Assembly (NCBI GenBank): GCA_038125725.1
Contig: JAYPEK010000055.1
Location: forward strand, 1 to 25,138
Direction: 5' to 3'
DNA length: 25,138 bases
Source of the DNA: TMED8 sp038125725
Lineage (GTDB): Bacteria > Pseudomonadota > Alphaproteobacteria > Rhodospirillales > Casp-alpha2
Both the position numbers and the translations under genes were made by a program. Under the pieces are notes generated by a model that did no database searches, was not told the DNA's origin, and saw only the letters and a program-made list of their open reading frames with translations. Positions 14,197 to 22,910 of the stretch are shown in pieces (positions within the stretch are counted from its first letter, which is position 1; every line of letters begins with the position of its first letter).

Positions 14197-15102
14197 TCAG
14201 TCGGAGTTGATCTCCCGGTCGGCCTTGACCTCACCCAGCAGGAAATCGCGCAAGACCGCGATGCGCTTGGAATGGCGCATTTCCTCGGGGTAGACGAAAT
14301 AGACATCGAACGACGGCGCGCGGAGGTCCGCAAGGATCTCCACCAGGTCCGGCTGGCCTTCGCTCAGGTAATAGGGAAGGGCGGCGATGCCGGCGTCGCT
14401 GGAGACCGCGCGCAGGATACCGTGAACGCTGTTGACCGTGAGTGCCGGCGTGCGCGGCTGGGCCGCGCCTCGTCCGACGGTGAGCAGCCAGTTCATGTCG
14501 TCCATGGGCGTCGGCATGCCGTCGCCGTAGACGATCAGTTTATGGCCGTCGAGATCGGCGGGGGTTTCGGGCGTGCCGTGCTGCTTCAGGTAGGCCTTCG
14601 ATGCGAACACACGGTAGCGCACCTTCATCAGTTTCCGCTGCACCAGATTGGGCTGCGTCGGTGGGCGGAACCTGAGCGCCACCTCGGCCTCGCCCTGGGT
14701 CAGGTCGAGAACGTTGTTGTCGTTCAGCAATAGCGACACGGTGATGTTCGGATAGGCGCTCATGAACCGGTTGATGCGCGCGCTCAGCCAGGCCGAGCCG
14801 AAGGCCACCGAGGTAGCGATCCGGAGCGGCCCTTCCGGCACGTCGCGGTATTCGTTGATACGCCCGAGCGCCAGCGCCAGGCGCGACGACATGTCGACGA
14901 CGGCGCCCATCACCTCGCGCCCGGCGTCGGTCAGTTCGATGCCCGTGGTGGAGCGCCGGAACAGCGACATCTTGAATCCGCTCTCCAGCGTGGCGATCTG
15001 GCGGCTGACGGCCGATTGGCTGATGTGCAGCCGCCGCCCAGCGCTGGAGAAGCTCTTGTCCTTGGCGACTTCCAGAAAAATCCTGAGATGGTTCCAATCC
15101 AT
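14197..15102 (-). CDS. LysR-family transcriptional regulator
   Basis: A 301-residue LysR-type regulator. Residues 1-60 are the canonical winged helix: MDWNHLRIFLEVAK, then SFSSAGRRLHISQSAVSRQI and LFRRSTTGIELTDAG. The rest is the effector-binding domain of two alpha/beta subdomains. MDWNHLRIFLEV starts are common among regulators of the GcvA/DsdC-like wide group, but the effector cannot be read. It lies 61 bp downstream of livK on the same strand, with a perfect 11-bp hairpin between, so its expression may be partly separated from the importer. It converges on the TauD-like gene. LysR proteins often control neighbouring transport and breakdown genes, so the importer and the dioxygenase are the natural targets; this is inference. 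Confidence 0.92.
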   Translation of the reverse strand: MDWNHLRIFLEVAKDKSFSSAGRRLHISQSAVSRQIATLESGFKMSLFRRSTTGIELTDAGREVMGAVVDMSSRLALALGRINEYRDVPEGPLRIATSVAFGSAWLSARINRFMSAYPNITVSLLLNDNNVLDLTQGEAEVALRFRPPTQPNLVQRKLMKVRYRVFASKAYLKQHGTPETPADLDGHKLIVYGDGMPTPMDDMNWLLTVGRGAAQPRTPALTVNSVHGILRAVSSDAGIAALPYYLSEGQPDLVEILADLRAPSFDVYFVYPEEMRHSKRIAVLRDFLLGEVKADREINSD

Positions 15103-15127
15103 GGCGTACCTGCCAACGATCGGTGCC

Positions 15128-15152
15128 GGAGGCAGGGGTAACCCCTGCCTCC
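15128..15152 (-). terminator. Hairpin between livK and lysR
   Basis: A perfect 11-bp stem, GGAGGCAGGGG with CCCCTGCCTCC, with a TAA loop, 11 bp after the livK stop. There is no U-tract on either strand, so it may be a weak or rho-assisted terminator, or a 3' end stabiliser for the importer mRNA. Its perfection makes chance unlikely. Confidence 0.55.
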
Positions 15153-15163
15153 ATTCGGCGCCT

Positions 15164-16363
15164 CTACTTCATCCACGGCGGCGTGAAGGGCTGGAAGGCC
15201 CCGCCCTTGTAGACCACGTACGACATGCCCGGCACCAGCAAGTGGCGGACGGCCTCGTCGCCGTCATTCATCTTGTTGATGTTGACCACCGGAACGACGC
15301 TGCCTTTCCAGTCCTTGATCCCTTCAAGGGTGTCGAGCAGGGCCATGCGGGTGATCGGGCCCGAGCCCATCCGCTTGATCGCTTCGGTGAACACCTGGGC
15401 ACCGGTGAAGCCCCACAGGTGAACCGCGTCCGGCTGTTCCTCGGGGTAGTACTTCTTCAAGATCGCCTTGGCTTCCTGAATGTGGTCGTTCGGGTCCGTC
15501 CATTCACGGAAGATAGTGGCGAAGTAGACGCCTTCGACCGCCGCCTGACCGGCCAGTTCGGGCACTTTCGGGCTTTTGCCGAAGAACACGTTGACGACCG
15601 GCGCCTTCCAGCCGAGCTTGGCGCGCTCGGTGTAGACCTTGGCCGCCGGTTCTGGTGCGCACGAGCAGATCAGCGCGTCGACGCCCGCGTTCTTCATCTT
15701 GATGACCTGCGAGCTCAAGTCGACTTCCTTGGGCTCATAGCCCTCCGACGCCACCATTTCGACGCCGTATTCCTTGAGGCCGACCTCGATGCCCTGCAGG
15801 TGCGTCTTGCCCGACGCGTCGTTCTGGTAGATCACGCCGATCTTCTTGGCGCCGAACACTTCCTTGGCGAAGTGAACGAGATCGGTGCCTTCCTTGTCGT
15901 AAGGCGGATATAGCGGGAACACGTAACGGCTCTTGTAGAAGACGTTTTTCGCCGCGCCGGTGCCGGCACCGACCAGCGGCACCTTGTTCTCGACGATGTA
16001 GTCGATGACCGCCTGCGTCGGCGCCGAGCCCAGCGGCGCGACGATGGCGAAGCACTTGTCGCGCTCGACGAAGCGCTTGACGATGTTCTTGGTACGAGCG
16101 GGCTCGTACTTGTCGTCGACCATCCTGAATTCGACCTTGCGGCCGTTGATCCCGCCCGTGTCGTTAACGTGCTTAAACCAGGCATCGGCTCCCTTGCCCA
16201 TGCGGAAATAACTCGAAACCTTACCGGTCATGGGTTGGTAGGAGCAGATCAGGATGCTGTCCTTGGACACGCCGGGTCCGTCGGCGGCCAAGACCTGCGG
16301 TGACGCGGCAACGCCCAGTAAACCGGCGACCGCCAATGCTTTAAAGGATAGGCACCTCATCAT
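15164..16363 (-). CDS. Periplasmic binding protein of a liv-type ABC importer
   Basis: A 399-residue solute-binding protein of the branched-chain amino acid (LivK, type I) family that delivers its ligand to the LivH/LivM channel. The start is the ATG at 16363, which has GGGAGG six nt upstream; an open frame continues to 16489 but without a signal or a ribosome site. From this start there is a clean Sec signal (MMRCLSFKALAVAGLLGVAA to VLA, cleavage after A26). The mature protein opens SILICSYQPMTGKVSSYFRMGKGAD, followed by NDTGGINGRKVEFRMVDDKYEP, both typical of the family. The family name does not fix the ligand; relatives take up amino acids, amides, urea or aromatic acids. It is the last gene of the importer set, 185 bp after livF, and a large RNA hairpin precedes its ribosome site. 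Confidence 0.9.
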   Translation of the reverse strand: MMRCLSFKALAVAGLLGVAASPQVLAADGPGVSKDSILICSYQPMTGKVSSYFRMGKGADAWFKHVNDTGGINGRKVEFRMVDDKYEPARTKNIVKRFVERDKCFAIVAPLGSAPTQAVIDYIVENKVPLVGAGTGAAKNVFYKSRYVFPLYPPYDKEGTDLVHFAKEVFGAKKIGVIYQNDASGKTHLQGIEVGLKEYGVEMVASEGYEPKEVDLSSQVIKMKNAGVDALICSCAPEPAAKVYTERAKLGWKAPVVNVFFGKSPKVPELAGQAAVEGVYFATIFREWTDPNDHIQEAKAILKKYYPEEQPDAVHLWGFTGAQVFTEAIKRMGSGPITRMALLDTLEGIKDWKGSVVPVVNINKMNDGDEAVRHLLVPGMSYVVYKGGAFQPFTPPWMK

Positions 16364-16380
16364 TCGAATCCTCCCTTGTC

Positions 16381-16457
16381 GAGGACGGAATACGGGTGCC
16401 GATCGCCCGATGGTTCGGGCCCGATCGGCGAACGACGGCGACGAAGTTTCCGTCCTC
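16381..16457 (-). promoter_or_regulatory. Nested RNA hairpin in the livF-livK gap
   Basis: On the minus-strand RNA, GAGGACGGAA (16457-16448) pairs perfectly with TTCCGTCCTC (16390-16381). Inside, GCCGATCG pairs with CGATCGGC and CCCGA with TCGGG around an ACCA loop (16398-16429), with a 2-nt bulge. The outer stem ends 5 nt before the livK GGGAGG, leaving the ribosome site free. Such intercistronic structures often protect the abundant binding-protein mRNA from 3' decay or after processing. Confidence 0.6.
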
Positions 16458-16548
16458 AACGACTTCGCGCCGTATGTCGGCGGCACCATTGCCGCTACAT
16501 TCCCAAGCGACCGGCGGTGAGGACGAAATCGGTGCGCGAGCGCCGCGT

Positions 16549-17261
<713 letters not shown>

Positions 17262-17265
<4 letters not shown>

Positions 17266-18032
17266 GCGTCCTCCTCCTCGCCGAGGTAGGCCGCGATCAC
17301 GTCCGGGTTCTTCTGGATTTCCGCCGGCGTCCCCTCGGCCAGATTGGCGCCGAAGTTGATGACGTAGATGTGGTCGCAGATGCTCATCACCATGGACATG
17401 TCGTGCTCGACCAGGAACACGGTGATGCCGAGGTCCTGGTTGACCCGCCTGACGATCTCCTGCAGGTCCGCGGTCTCCTCGTCGTTACAGCCGGCGACCG
17501 GCTCGTCGAGCAGGATGATGCGCGGATCGCCGGCCAGCGCGCGCGCCATCTCGACGCGTTTCTGGTGGCCGTAGGGAAGGTTCTTCACCGGGTTGTCGAG
17601 ATCGTCCGTGAGCCGCAGCATTTCGGCGATGTGTTCGGCTTTCTCCACCAGCGCGCGTTCGTTGGCACGCGCGGAGGGCAGGCCGAACATGTTGGCGAAC
17701 GGGTTTCCTATTCGGTGATGGGCGCCGATCAGGATGTTGGAGAGCGTCGATTGTTCACCGAACAGATTGATGTTCTGGAACGTGCGGGCCATGCCGAGCG
17801 GCGCCATGTTGTGCGGCTTCATCCGGCCGATGTCGCGGCCGTCGAAAAACAGCTTCCCCTCGTCGCAGTCCTGGAAGCGCGTCAGCACATTGAACAGCGT
17901 CGTCTTGCCAGCGCCGTTGGGGCCGATCAATCCGACGACCTTGCCTTCCTCGATGCCGAGGGTGACGTTGTTGCAGGCGACGACGCCGCCGAAACTGACC
18001 ATGACGCTTTCGCAGCGCAGGATCTCGCTCAT
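17262..18032 (-). CDS. livG: Liv-type importer ATPase, LivG subunit
   Basis: A 256-residue ABC ATPase, partner of LivF. Walker A GPNGAGKTT lies at 37-45. The signature is the LivG-type NLPYGHQKRVEMARAL (151-166), different from the canonical LSGGQ as is normal for this subfamily. Walker B is IILLDEPVAG at 172-181. A LivG-typical ARTFQNINLF sits at about 82-91. It overlaps both neighbours by 4 bp (ATGA), so livM, livG and livF form one tightly coupled unit. Confidence 0.94.
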
Positions 18033-19057
18033 TCGGCGTCTCCCGCGGGTTGCAGGTCTTTCAGTTTGCGTGCGCGCCAGGCCCGGACCGGCCGCGCCAG
18101 CACTTCGGCGATGCCGGCCGGCGCCAGGATCAGCACTCCGATCAGCACCGCGCCCTTGAGGATGAAGGCGAAGTCGGCCAGTTCCTCCAGGAAAAACGGC
18201 ACCATGACGATGAACACCCCGCCCACGAACGGCCCCATCATCATCGCCGAGCCGCCGACCACGGTGGCGACCAGGAAGTCGACCGAGTACCAGATATCGG
18301 CGAACACCTCGGCCGAGACGTAGTTGACGATATGCGCGTTGAGGGCACCGGCCACGCCGGTGACGGCGGCGCTCATGGAAAACGACAGGGTGCGGAAGAG
18401 CAGGCGGTTGACGCCGCTGCTTTCCGCCGCGCGCTCCGAATCACGCAGCGCCATGAATGCACGGCCAACGCCCGAATGGACGAGCCGGTAAATAAAAAGC
18501 GTGGTCAGGCCGAGGCAAATCAGCGAGACCACGTAGAAACCGACGTCCCCGATTTCCATACCGAGGACCCGATTGTCGGGGAGGGAGATTCCTTCGCGGC
18601 CTTCGAAGATCGGCACGTTGTTGACGATGGTGCCGACGAAGAATGCGAAGCCGAGCGTGCCGATGGCCATGAATGCCCCCGAGAGCCTCAGGAACACCAG
18701 ACCGAGCGCGAAACCGATGATGCCGGCCATGAGCGCGCCGGCGACGATGCCGATCACCAGATCGACACCGAAAAACTTGGTCAGCAACGCAGACGTATAG
18801 GCGCCGATGGCGAGAAACCCGCCGTGACCGACCGTCACCAGACCGGTATAGCCGGTCAGGATGCTCACCCCCTGGGCGGCGATGATATAGATGATGATCA
18901 GCGAGGCCTGTGACGCCATCCAGCCCTCGACGCCGGGCATGAACGGAAACGCCAGCGCGGCCACGAACACTGCCAAGACGGCGATAAAGTTGTGTCGACG
19001 GAATGTCTGTTTGAGGGCCGCGGCCCCGGTCTTGGCGGAATTCGAACTGACGCGCAT
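18029..19057 (-). CDS. livM: Liv-type importer permease, LivM subunit
   Basis: A 342-residue inner-membrane permease that forms the translocation path with LivH. It is hydrophobic with about eight to ten spans; recognisable family segments are IIYIIAAQGVSILTGYTGLVTVGHGGFLAIGAY near residues 54-86 and LRDSERAAESSGVN near 210, the latter being the cytosolic loop that contacts the ATPases. The first 27 residues are polar and basic, before the first span. The ATG shares one base with the livH stop (position 19057) and the C-terminus overlaps livG by 4 bp. Confidence 0.93.
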   Translation of the reverse strand: MRVSSNSAKTGAAALKQTFRRHNFIAVLAVFVAALAFPFMPGVEGWMASQASLIIIYIIAAQGVSILTGYTGLVTVGHGGFLAIGAYTSALLTKFFGVDLVIGIVAGALMAGIIGFALGLVFLRLSGAFMAIGTLGFAFFVGTIVNNVPIFEGREGISLPDNRVLGMEIGDVGFYVVSLICLGLTTLFIYRLVHSGVGRAFMALRDSERAAESSGVNRLLFRTLSFSMSAAVTGVAGALNAHIVNYVSAEVFADIWYSVDFLVATVVGGSAMMMGPFVGGVFIVMVPFFLEELADFAFILKGAVLIGVLILAPAGIAEVLARPVRAWRARKLKDLQPAGDAE

Positions 19058-19926
19058 CAGAACTCCCGCCGTTTCTGAATTCCGAACAGGCCCTGCGGCC
19101 GGAACGCCAACAGCACCACGATCATGGCGAAGGCGGTGGCGGTCTTGTAGTGCGAGCCCAGGTAGCCGCCGGCCATGTTCTCGGCGACGCCGATCATCAG
19201 CGCGCCGAGGATGGCGCCGGGGATCGAATAAAGCCCGCCGAACACCGCCGCCACGTAGCCCTTGATCAGCACTTCATCCATCATCTCGGGCGCCACGTAG
19301 ACGATGGGCGCCAGCAGCACCCCGGCAAAGGCAGCCAGGAAGCCGGCCATGCCCCAGGTCAGCATGACGATGAAACGCACCGGGATGCCCATCAGCATGG
19401 CGGTGTCGGGGTCGTCGGTCACCGCGCGCATGGCGATGCCTTGCTTGGTGTAGCGAAAGAACAGGAACAGCATCAATCCGATGCCCGCGGCCCAGGCCAT
19501 GTTGATGAGGTGGCCTTGGCTGATCAGCGCGCCAACCACTTCGATCGGCGTTGGGTCGAACGTGACCGGAAACGCCTTGGTGTCGCGCCCCCAGAACCAG
19601 CCGGCAACGCCATGCAACACGTAGTACATGCCGAGCGTCGCGGTAAACAGCGTCAGCCAGTCGGAATCGGCGATCGGCCGCATGACCAGGCGCTCGAAGG
19701 CGATCCCCAGCGCCACGCAGGTGACCACCGCCAGCGCCAGCGCCATATAGTAGTTGAGGCCCAGATCCTTGATGAAGATCATCGCGGCGAACGCGCCGAT
19801 CATGGCGAAGTCGCCCTGCGCCAGGTTGATCGTGCGGGTGTTGCGGAACACCACGACGACCGCTACCGCGGTGAGCGCATAAAGCGCGCCGGTGGCAATC
19901 CCACTGATGACAAGCTGGCCGAACAC
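19057..19926 (-). CDS. livH: Liv-type importer permease, LivH subunit
   Basis: A 289-residue inner-membrane permease, partner of LivM. Family features: ISGIATGALYALTAVAVVVVFRNTRTINLAQGDFAM at the N-terminus, the cytosolic coupling loop KQGIAMRAVTDDPDTAMLMGIP, and the C-terminal FGGLYSIPGAILGALMIGVAENMAG. Length is standard. The start is GTG at 19926, preceded by a G-rich ribosome site (GGGGGGGAG, about 8 nt upstream). It is the first gene of the importer operon; the 324-bp upstream region must hold its promoter, but I found no convincing sigma-70 boxes. Confidence 0.93.
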   Translation of the reverse strand: MFGQLVISGIATGALYALTAVAVVVVFRNTRTINLAQGDFAMIGAFAAMIFIKDLGLNYYMALALAVVTCVALGIAFERLVMRPIADSDWLTLFTATLGMYYVLHGVAGWFWGRDTKAFPVTFDPTPIEVVGALISQGHLINMAWAAGIGLMLFLFFRYTKQGIAMRAVTDDPDTAMLMGIPVRFIVMLTWGMAGFLAAFAGVLLAPIVYVAPEMMDEVLIKGYVAAVFGGLYSIPGAILGALMIGVAENMAGGYLGSHYKTATAFAMIVVLLAFRPQGLFGIQKRREF

Positions 19927-20029
19927 GACCTTGCTCCCCCCCGTTTGTTAACCTCACCTAGGCGCGCGCCGTTCGTTTTCTTGACCAATGGAATTGGCGG
20001 CAGGATGCGACGCTACGCGGCTCCGATTC

Positions 20030-20058
20030 CCATAACGATAATGCGGATTTGCCATAAC
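20030..20058. repeat. Direct repeat CCATAAC, 22 bp apart
   Basis: CCATAAC occurs at 20030-20036 and 20052-20058, upstream of livH. A 22-bp step is about two helical turns, fitting a tandem activator site about 105-130 bp upstream of the livH start. The repeat is short and could be chance. Confidence 0.3.
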
Positions 20059-20065
20059 CACGCCC

Positions 20066-20084
20066 CCCCTATGTCGGATAGGGG
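20066..20084. repeat. 7-bp inverted repeat upstream of livH
   Basis: CCCCTAT and ATAGGGG flank a GTCGG centre at 20066-20084, adjacent to the CCATAAC repeat. It could be an operator for the importer operon or a hairpin. No U-tract follows. Confidence 0.35.
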
Positions 20085-20216
20085 CATGTGGGGAATGAAT
20101 AACGAATTGCCGCCCCAGGGCGGGAAGGGCGGCGGGAAGGGCAGCGCGCAAGGCGCGCGAAAGCGCTCACCTCCGCGCCGAACGCGGACGGCAAATCGGG
20201 ATCGCAATTGATTTGG

Positions 20217-20240
20217 CCGGCCGCCGGCATCGGCGGCCGG
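20217..20240 (-). terminator. Hairpin after the GST gene
   Basis: A perfect 10-bp stem, CCGGCCGCCG with CGGCGGCCGG, and a 4-base loop, 10 bp after the GST stop on minus. It is followed by CCAAATCAATT rather than a U-run, so it is a terminator-like structure of uncertain strength. Confidence 0.5.
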
Positions 20241-20250
20241 ATCGCCGGTG

Positions 20251-20952
20251 TTAGCGCTTCTCGAACTGTTTCGAGCCGAACATGATGGCGCGGGTGTCGT
20301 CGTCGATCACCTGGTTCGGGTTGCTCTGGTGCTCGGCCAGCACCTGCAGCGCCTTGGCCACCGCCGGGCGGGCCTCGATCTCCTCGACCCAGCGCTTCAG
20401 GTTGGGCATTTCTTCGATGTCGTGGCCGCGGCGCTGCGGGTTGCGCGCCCAAGGGAAGGTGGCGATGTCGGCGATGGTATAGTCGTCGCCGGCGAGGTAG
20501 GGCACCTCGCCCAGGCGCTTGTCCATGATCCGGTAGAGACGGCCGGCCTCGTTGGTGTAGCGGTCGATGGCGTATTCGATCTTCTCCGCCGCATAGCCGC
20601 GGAAATGGTGCGCCTGGCCGAACATCGGCCCGACGTTGCCCATCTGGAACATCAGCCATTGAATGGCGTCGTGGCGCTTGGTGCCGCTGGCGGCCAGGAA
20701 CTTGCCGGTCTTTTCGGCAAGGTAGATCAGGATGGCGCCGGACTCGAACAACGAATAGGGCTTACCGTCGGGGCCGTCCTGATCGACGATGGCGGGAATG
20801 CGGTTGTTGGGGCTGATCTTCAGGAACTCGGGCTCGAACTGTTCGCCCTTGCGGATATTGACGCCGTGAATGGTATGCTCGAGGCCGCACTCCTCGAGCA
20901 TGATGTGCACCTTGTGGCCGTTCGGCGTCGGCCAAGTATAGACGTCGATCAT
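20251..20952 (-). CDS. YfcG/YghU-like glutathione S-transferase family protein
   Basis: A 233-residue GST of the Nu class, whose studied members are glutathione-dependent disulfide-bond oxidoreductases. The start is the ATG at 20952, preceded by AAGGGAGA; an upstream in-frame ATG at 20988 would add 12 non-conserved residues. The thioredoxin-like domain begins MIDVYTWPTPNGHKVH; T9, P10 and N11 match the glutathione-contacting TPN of YfcG. RIPAIV (51-56) and LFESGAILIYLAEKTG (69-83) are the glutathione-binding elements. The helical C-terminal domain follows, with GDDYTIADIATFPW. It is divergent from DUF4170 and is followed by a hairpin. Other GST activities are possible. Confidence 0.93.
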   Translation of the reverse strand: MIDVYTWPTPNGHKVHIMLEECGLEHTIHGVNIRKGEQFEPEFLKISPNNRIPAIVDQDGPDGKPYSLFESGAILIYLAEKTGKFLAASGTKRHDAIQWLMFQMGNVGPMFGQAHHFRGYAAEKIEYAIDRYTNEAGRLYRIMDKRLGEVPYLAGDDYTIADIATFPWARNPQRRGHDIEEMPNLKRWVEEIEARPAVAKALQVLAEHQSNPNQVIDDDTRAIMFGSKQFEKR

Positions 20953-21075
20953 GGCGGTATCTCCCTTGCTGTATTGCTGTCCAGTCATTGGTTGTTAAAG
21001 TGCGGGGCTGGGGCGGCCAGCACAAGAGCCAGCTTGGAAAACCATTCGTGAACCGGCGGAACAAAGGACGACAAA

Positions 21076-21303
21076 ATGGACAAACCCTTGCTTCACTTGG
21101 TGTTCGGCGGCGAAGTGACGGACCCTCAGGGGACCGACTTCGTCGACGTCGACAACCTGGACATCGTCGGCATCTTTCCGAACTACGCCACCGCCTTGGC
21201 CGCCTGGCGCGGCGCCAGCCAAAAGCACGTCGATGACGCCCAGATGAAGTACGTCATCGTGCACATGCACAAATTGATGGATCCCGAAGAGGGCGAAGAG
21301 TAG
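21076..21303 (+). CDS. DUF4170 family protein
   Basis: A 75-residue acidic cytosolic protein that I recognise as DUF4170, a small family common in alphaproteobacteria and without known function. Visible features: LLHLVFGGEVTDPQGTDF at the N-terminus, then VDNLDIVGIFPNYATALAAWRGASQKHVDDAQMKY and the end HMHKLMDPEEGEE. The central FPNYATALAAWR segment resembles dehydrogenase-like strand-helix elements but no motif is complete. The ATG has GGACGA upstream, a weak ribosome site. It converges on the DUF4169 gene 29 bp away, through a GC-rich gap. Confidence 0.85.
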   Translation: MDKPLLHLVFGGEVTDPQGTDFVDVDNLDIVGIFPNYATALAAWRGASQKHVDDAQMKYVIVHMHKLMDPEEGEE

Positions 21304-21332
21304 GGGCCGGCAACGGGCTCGCCCGGCGCCCT

Positions 21333-21518
21333 TTAGTTATCTTCGTCCAGCCGGTTGCCGTCGAGCTGCGTATCCTGCGCCGCTTTTTCGTATTCGCGGC
21401 GACGCTGTTCCGCCTTGTCGCGCCCGAAACGTGCGCGGTTCTCGGCCGCCTTCAGCTTCTTGTCCGCCTTCTTCTTGGCTTTCCGGTAGGTATTGAGGTT
21501 GACGATTTCCGCCGACAT
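21333..21518 (-). CDS. DUF4169 family small basic protein
   Basis: A 61-residue, strongly charged protein: MSAEIVNLNTYRKAKKKADKK, then RARFGRDKAEQRRREYEKA and a DE-rich end. The VNLNxYRKAKxR start and the FGR motif identify DUF4169, a small alphaproteobacterial family of unknown function. A lysine/arginine-rich helix of about 40 residues is the main feature, suggesting nucleic-acid or protein binding, which is inference. A strong GGAGGG site lies about 7 nt before the ATG at 21518. It lies 79 bp after the uracil-DNA glycosylase gene and could be cotranscribed with it. Confidence 0.85.
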   Translation of the reverse strand: MSAEIVNLNTYRKAKKKADKKLKAAENRARFGRDKAEQRRREYEKAAQDTQLDGNRLDEDN

Positions 21519-21597
21519 GCGTTGTTCCCTCCGCTCAAGAGCAACGTTAGCGCAGGATGAGGCGGCGGAAAACCCGTTTGTGACCGTTCGGTGACGA

Positions 21598-22257
21598 CTA
21601 TCCGCCGGCGCCGTCCAGCACCCGGCGCACGCCCTCGAATACGTCCAGAAACATGGCTTCCGTGAGCCTGCCGGTATTGGTGTTGTAGCGCGAACAGTGA
21701 TAGCTGTTGGCCAACACCAGCCCGCCGCCGATGTCATGACGCGCCGCATGGGCGAACTTGTAGGCGCTTTTCTTCGCCCCCAATGCCGCCAGCACCGCGC
21801 CATGCGCCAGCCCGCCGAGCGCCAGCACCACCTTCAAGTCCTTCATCGCCGCCAGTTCATCGACCAAAAACGGCCGGCAGGCGGTCTGTTCGGCGCCGAC
21901 GGGCTTGTTTTGCGGCGGCACACAGCGCACGGCGTTGGTGACGCGGCAATCGATCAGCTCGAGCCCGTCACCGGCGTGTTTCGCGTAAACGCCCTTGGCG
22001 TAGCCCATCTTGGCCAATGTCGCGTACAAGAGATCGCCGGCGAAATCGCCGGTGAACGGCCGTCCGGTGCGGTTGGCACCGCGCAGCCCGGGTGCAAGGC
22101 CGACGATCAGCAGGCGCGCATCGAGCCCGCCGAAGGCCGGCACCGGCGCGTTGTGCCAATCGGGATGTTCGGCGCGGGTGTCGAGCAGGAACTGGCGCAG
22201 GCGCGGGCAGCGCGCGCACTCACGCTCGGGGCCGTGGAATTCAGGCGTCGCAGGCAT
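21598..22257 (-). CDS. Family 5 uracil-DNA glycosylase (UdgB-like)
   Basis: Removes uracil and some other deaminated bases from DNA, starting base excision repair. The 219-residue protein carries the family 5 motif 1, GLAPGLRGANRTGRPFTGD (53-71), and motif 2 around H187 (NSYHCSRYNTNTGRLT). Four cysteines at C14, C17, C112 and C127 fit the [4Fe-4S] cluster of families 4 and 5. Motif 2 normally reads HPS-N; here HCSRYN, a modest variation. Motif 1 lacks an acidic catalytic residue (GLAPG), as in UdgB. It starts 14 bp after the NYN gene stop, so the two are likely one operon. Confidence 0.9.
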   Translation of the reverse strand: MPATPEFHGPERECARCPRLRQFLLDTRAEHPDWHNAPVPAFGGLDARLLIVGLAPGLRGANRTGRPFTGDFAGDLLYATLAKMGYAKGVYAKHAGDGLELIDCRVTNAVRCVPPQNKPVGAEQTACRPFLVDELAAMKDLKVVLALGGLAHGAVLAALGAKKSAYKFAHAARHDIGGGLVLANSYHCSRYNTNTGRLTEAMFLDVFEGVRRVLDGAGG

Positions 22258-22271
22258 CCGGGCAGACGGCT

Positions 22272-22910
22272 TCAGGCGGTTTCCAGATCGTCGTCGTAGA
22301 CGTCGCCGTCATCGTAATCGTCGTCCACGTCGTCCAGGTCTTCGGCGTCGTAGTTGCGGTGATTGTGGTGGTGATGGCCGACGTTGTCGCGCGTGATGGA
22401 ACCGCGCAAGTCCTCCAATTCGATGAAGTTATCGGCCTGACGGCGCAGTTCATCGGCGATCATCGGCGGCTGCGAACGCACCGTGGAAACGACACTGACG
22501 CGCAAGCCCTTGCGCTGGATGGCATCGACCAACCGGCGAAAGTCGCCGTCGCCGGAGAACAGCACCACATGGTCCAGGTGCTCGGCCATTTCCATCACGT
22601 CGATGGCGAGTTCGATGTCCATGTTGCCCTTGATCTTGCGCCGCCCGGCGGAATCTGTGAATTCCTTGGTCGGCTTGGTCACCATGGTATAGCCGTTATA
22701 GTCCAGCCAATCGACCAACGGGCGGATCGGGGAGTACTCCTGATCCTCCACCAGGGCGGTATAATAAAAGGCCCGGACAAGGTGACCCTTGGCCGTAAAA
22801 ACCTCTAGCAAGCGTTTGTAATCAATATCGAATTCGAGGGCGCGAGCGGCGGCGTACAAATTCGATCCGTCGATGAAAAGCGCAATGCGCTCTTGCGGGT
22901 AGAACGTCAT
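22272..22910 (-). CDS. NYN (LabA/DUF88-type) PIN-like RNase-domain protein
   Basis: A 212-residue protein with a NYN domain, a PIN-like metal-dependent nuclease fold. Acidic residues match the family: D14 in LFIDGSNLY (with N17), D98 and D104 in NMDIELAIDVM, D121 and D123 in FSGDGDF. KGLRVSVVS and the ending of the domain near residue 165 are as expected. Relatives include LabA and other putative RNases. The last 40 residues are a distinct tail: GHHHHNHRNYDAEDLDD, then mostly Asp with Tyr. It looks disordered, and might bind metal or mimic nucleic acid. A ribosome site AAGGA lies about 9 nt upstream. Its neighbour is the uracil-DNA glycosylase. Confidence 0.9.
   Translation of the reverse strand: MTFYPQERIALFIDGSNLYAAARALEFDIDYKRLLEVFTAKGHLVRAFYYTALVEDQEYSPIRPLVDWLDYNGYTMVTKPTKEFTDSAGRRKIKGNMDIELAIDVMEMAEHLDHVVLFSGDGDFRRLVDAIQRKGLRVSVVSTVRSQPPMIADELRRQADNFIELEDLRGSITRDNVGHHHHNHRNYDAEDLDDVDDDYDDGDVYDDDLETA

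Larger units (their letters stand above)
19927..20250. other. 324-bp region between livH and the GST gene
   Basis: Holds the livH leader and, at the far end, the 3' region of the GST gene; both genes are on minus. It contains a direct CCATAAC repeat, a 7-bp hairpin at 20066-20084 and a 10-bp hairpin at 20217-20240. The part from 20100 to 20200 is very G-rich on plus. No ORF with family features is seen. Confidence 0.5.

Noticed and set aside
16364..16489. 42-codon upstream extension of the livK frame
   Set aside because: The extension contains the nested hairpin sequence and has no signal peptide. The ATG at 16363 has a strong ribosome site and begins a clean signal peptide.
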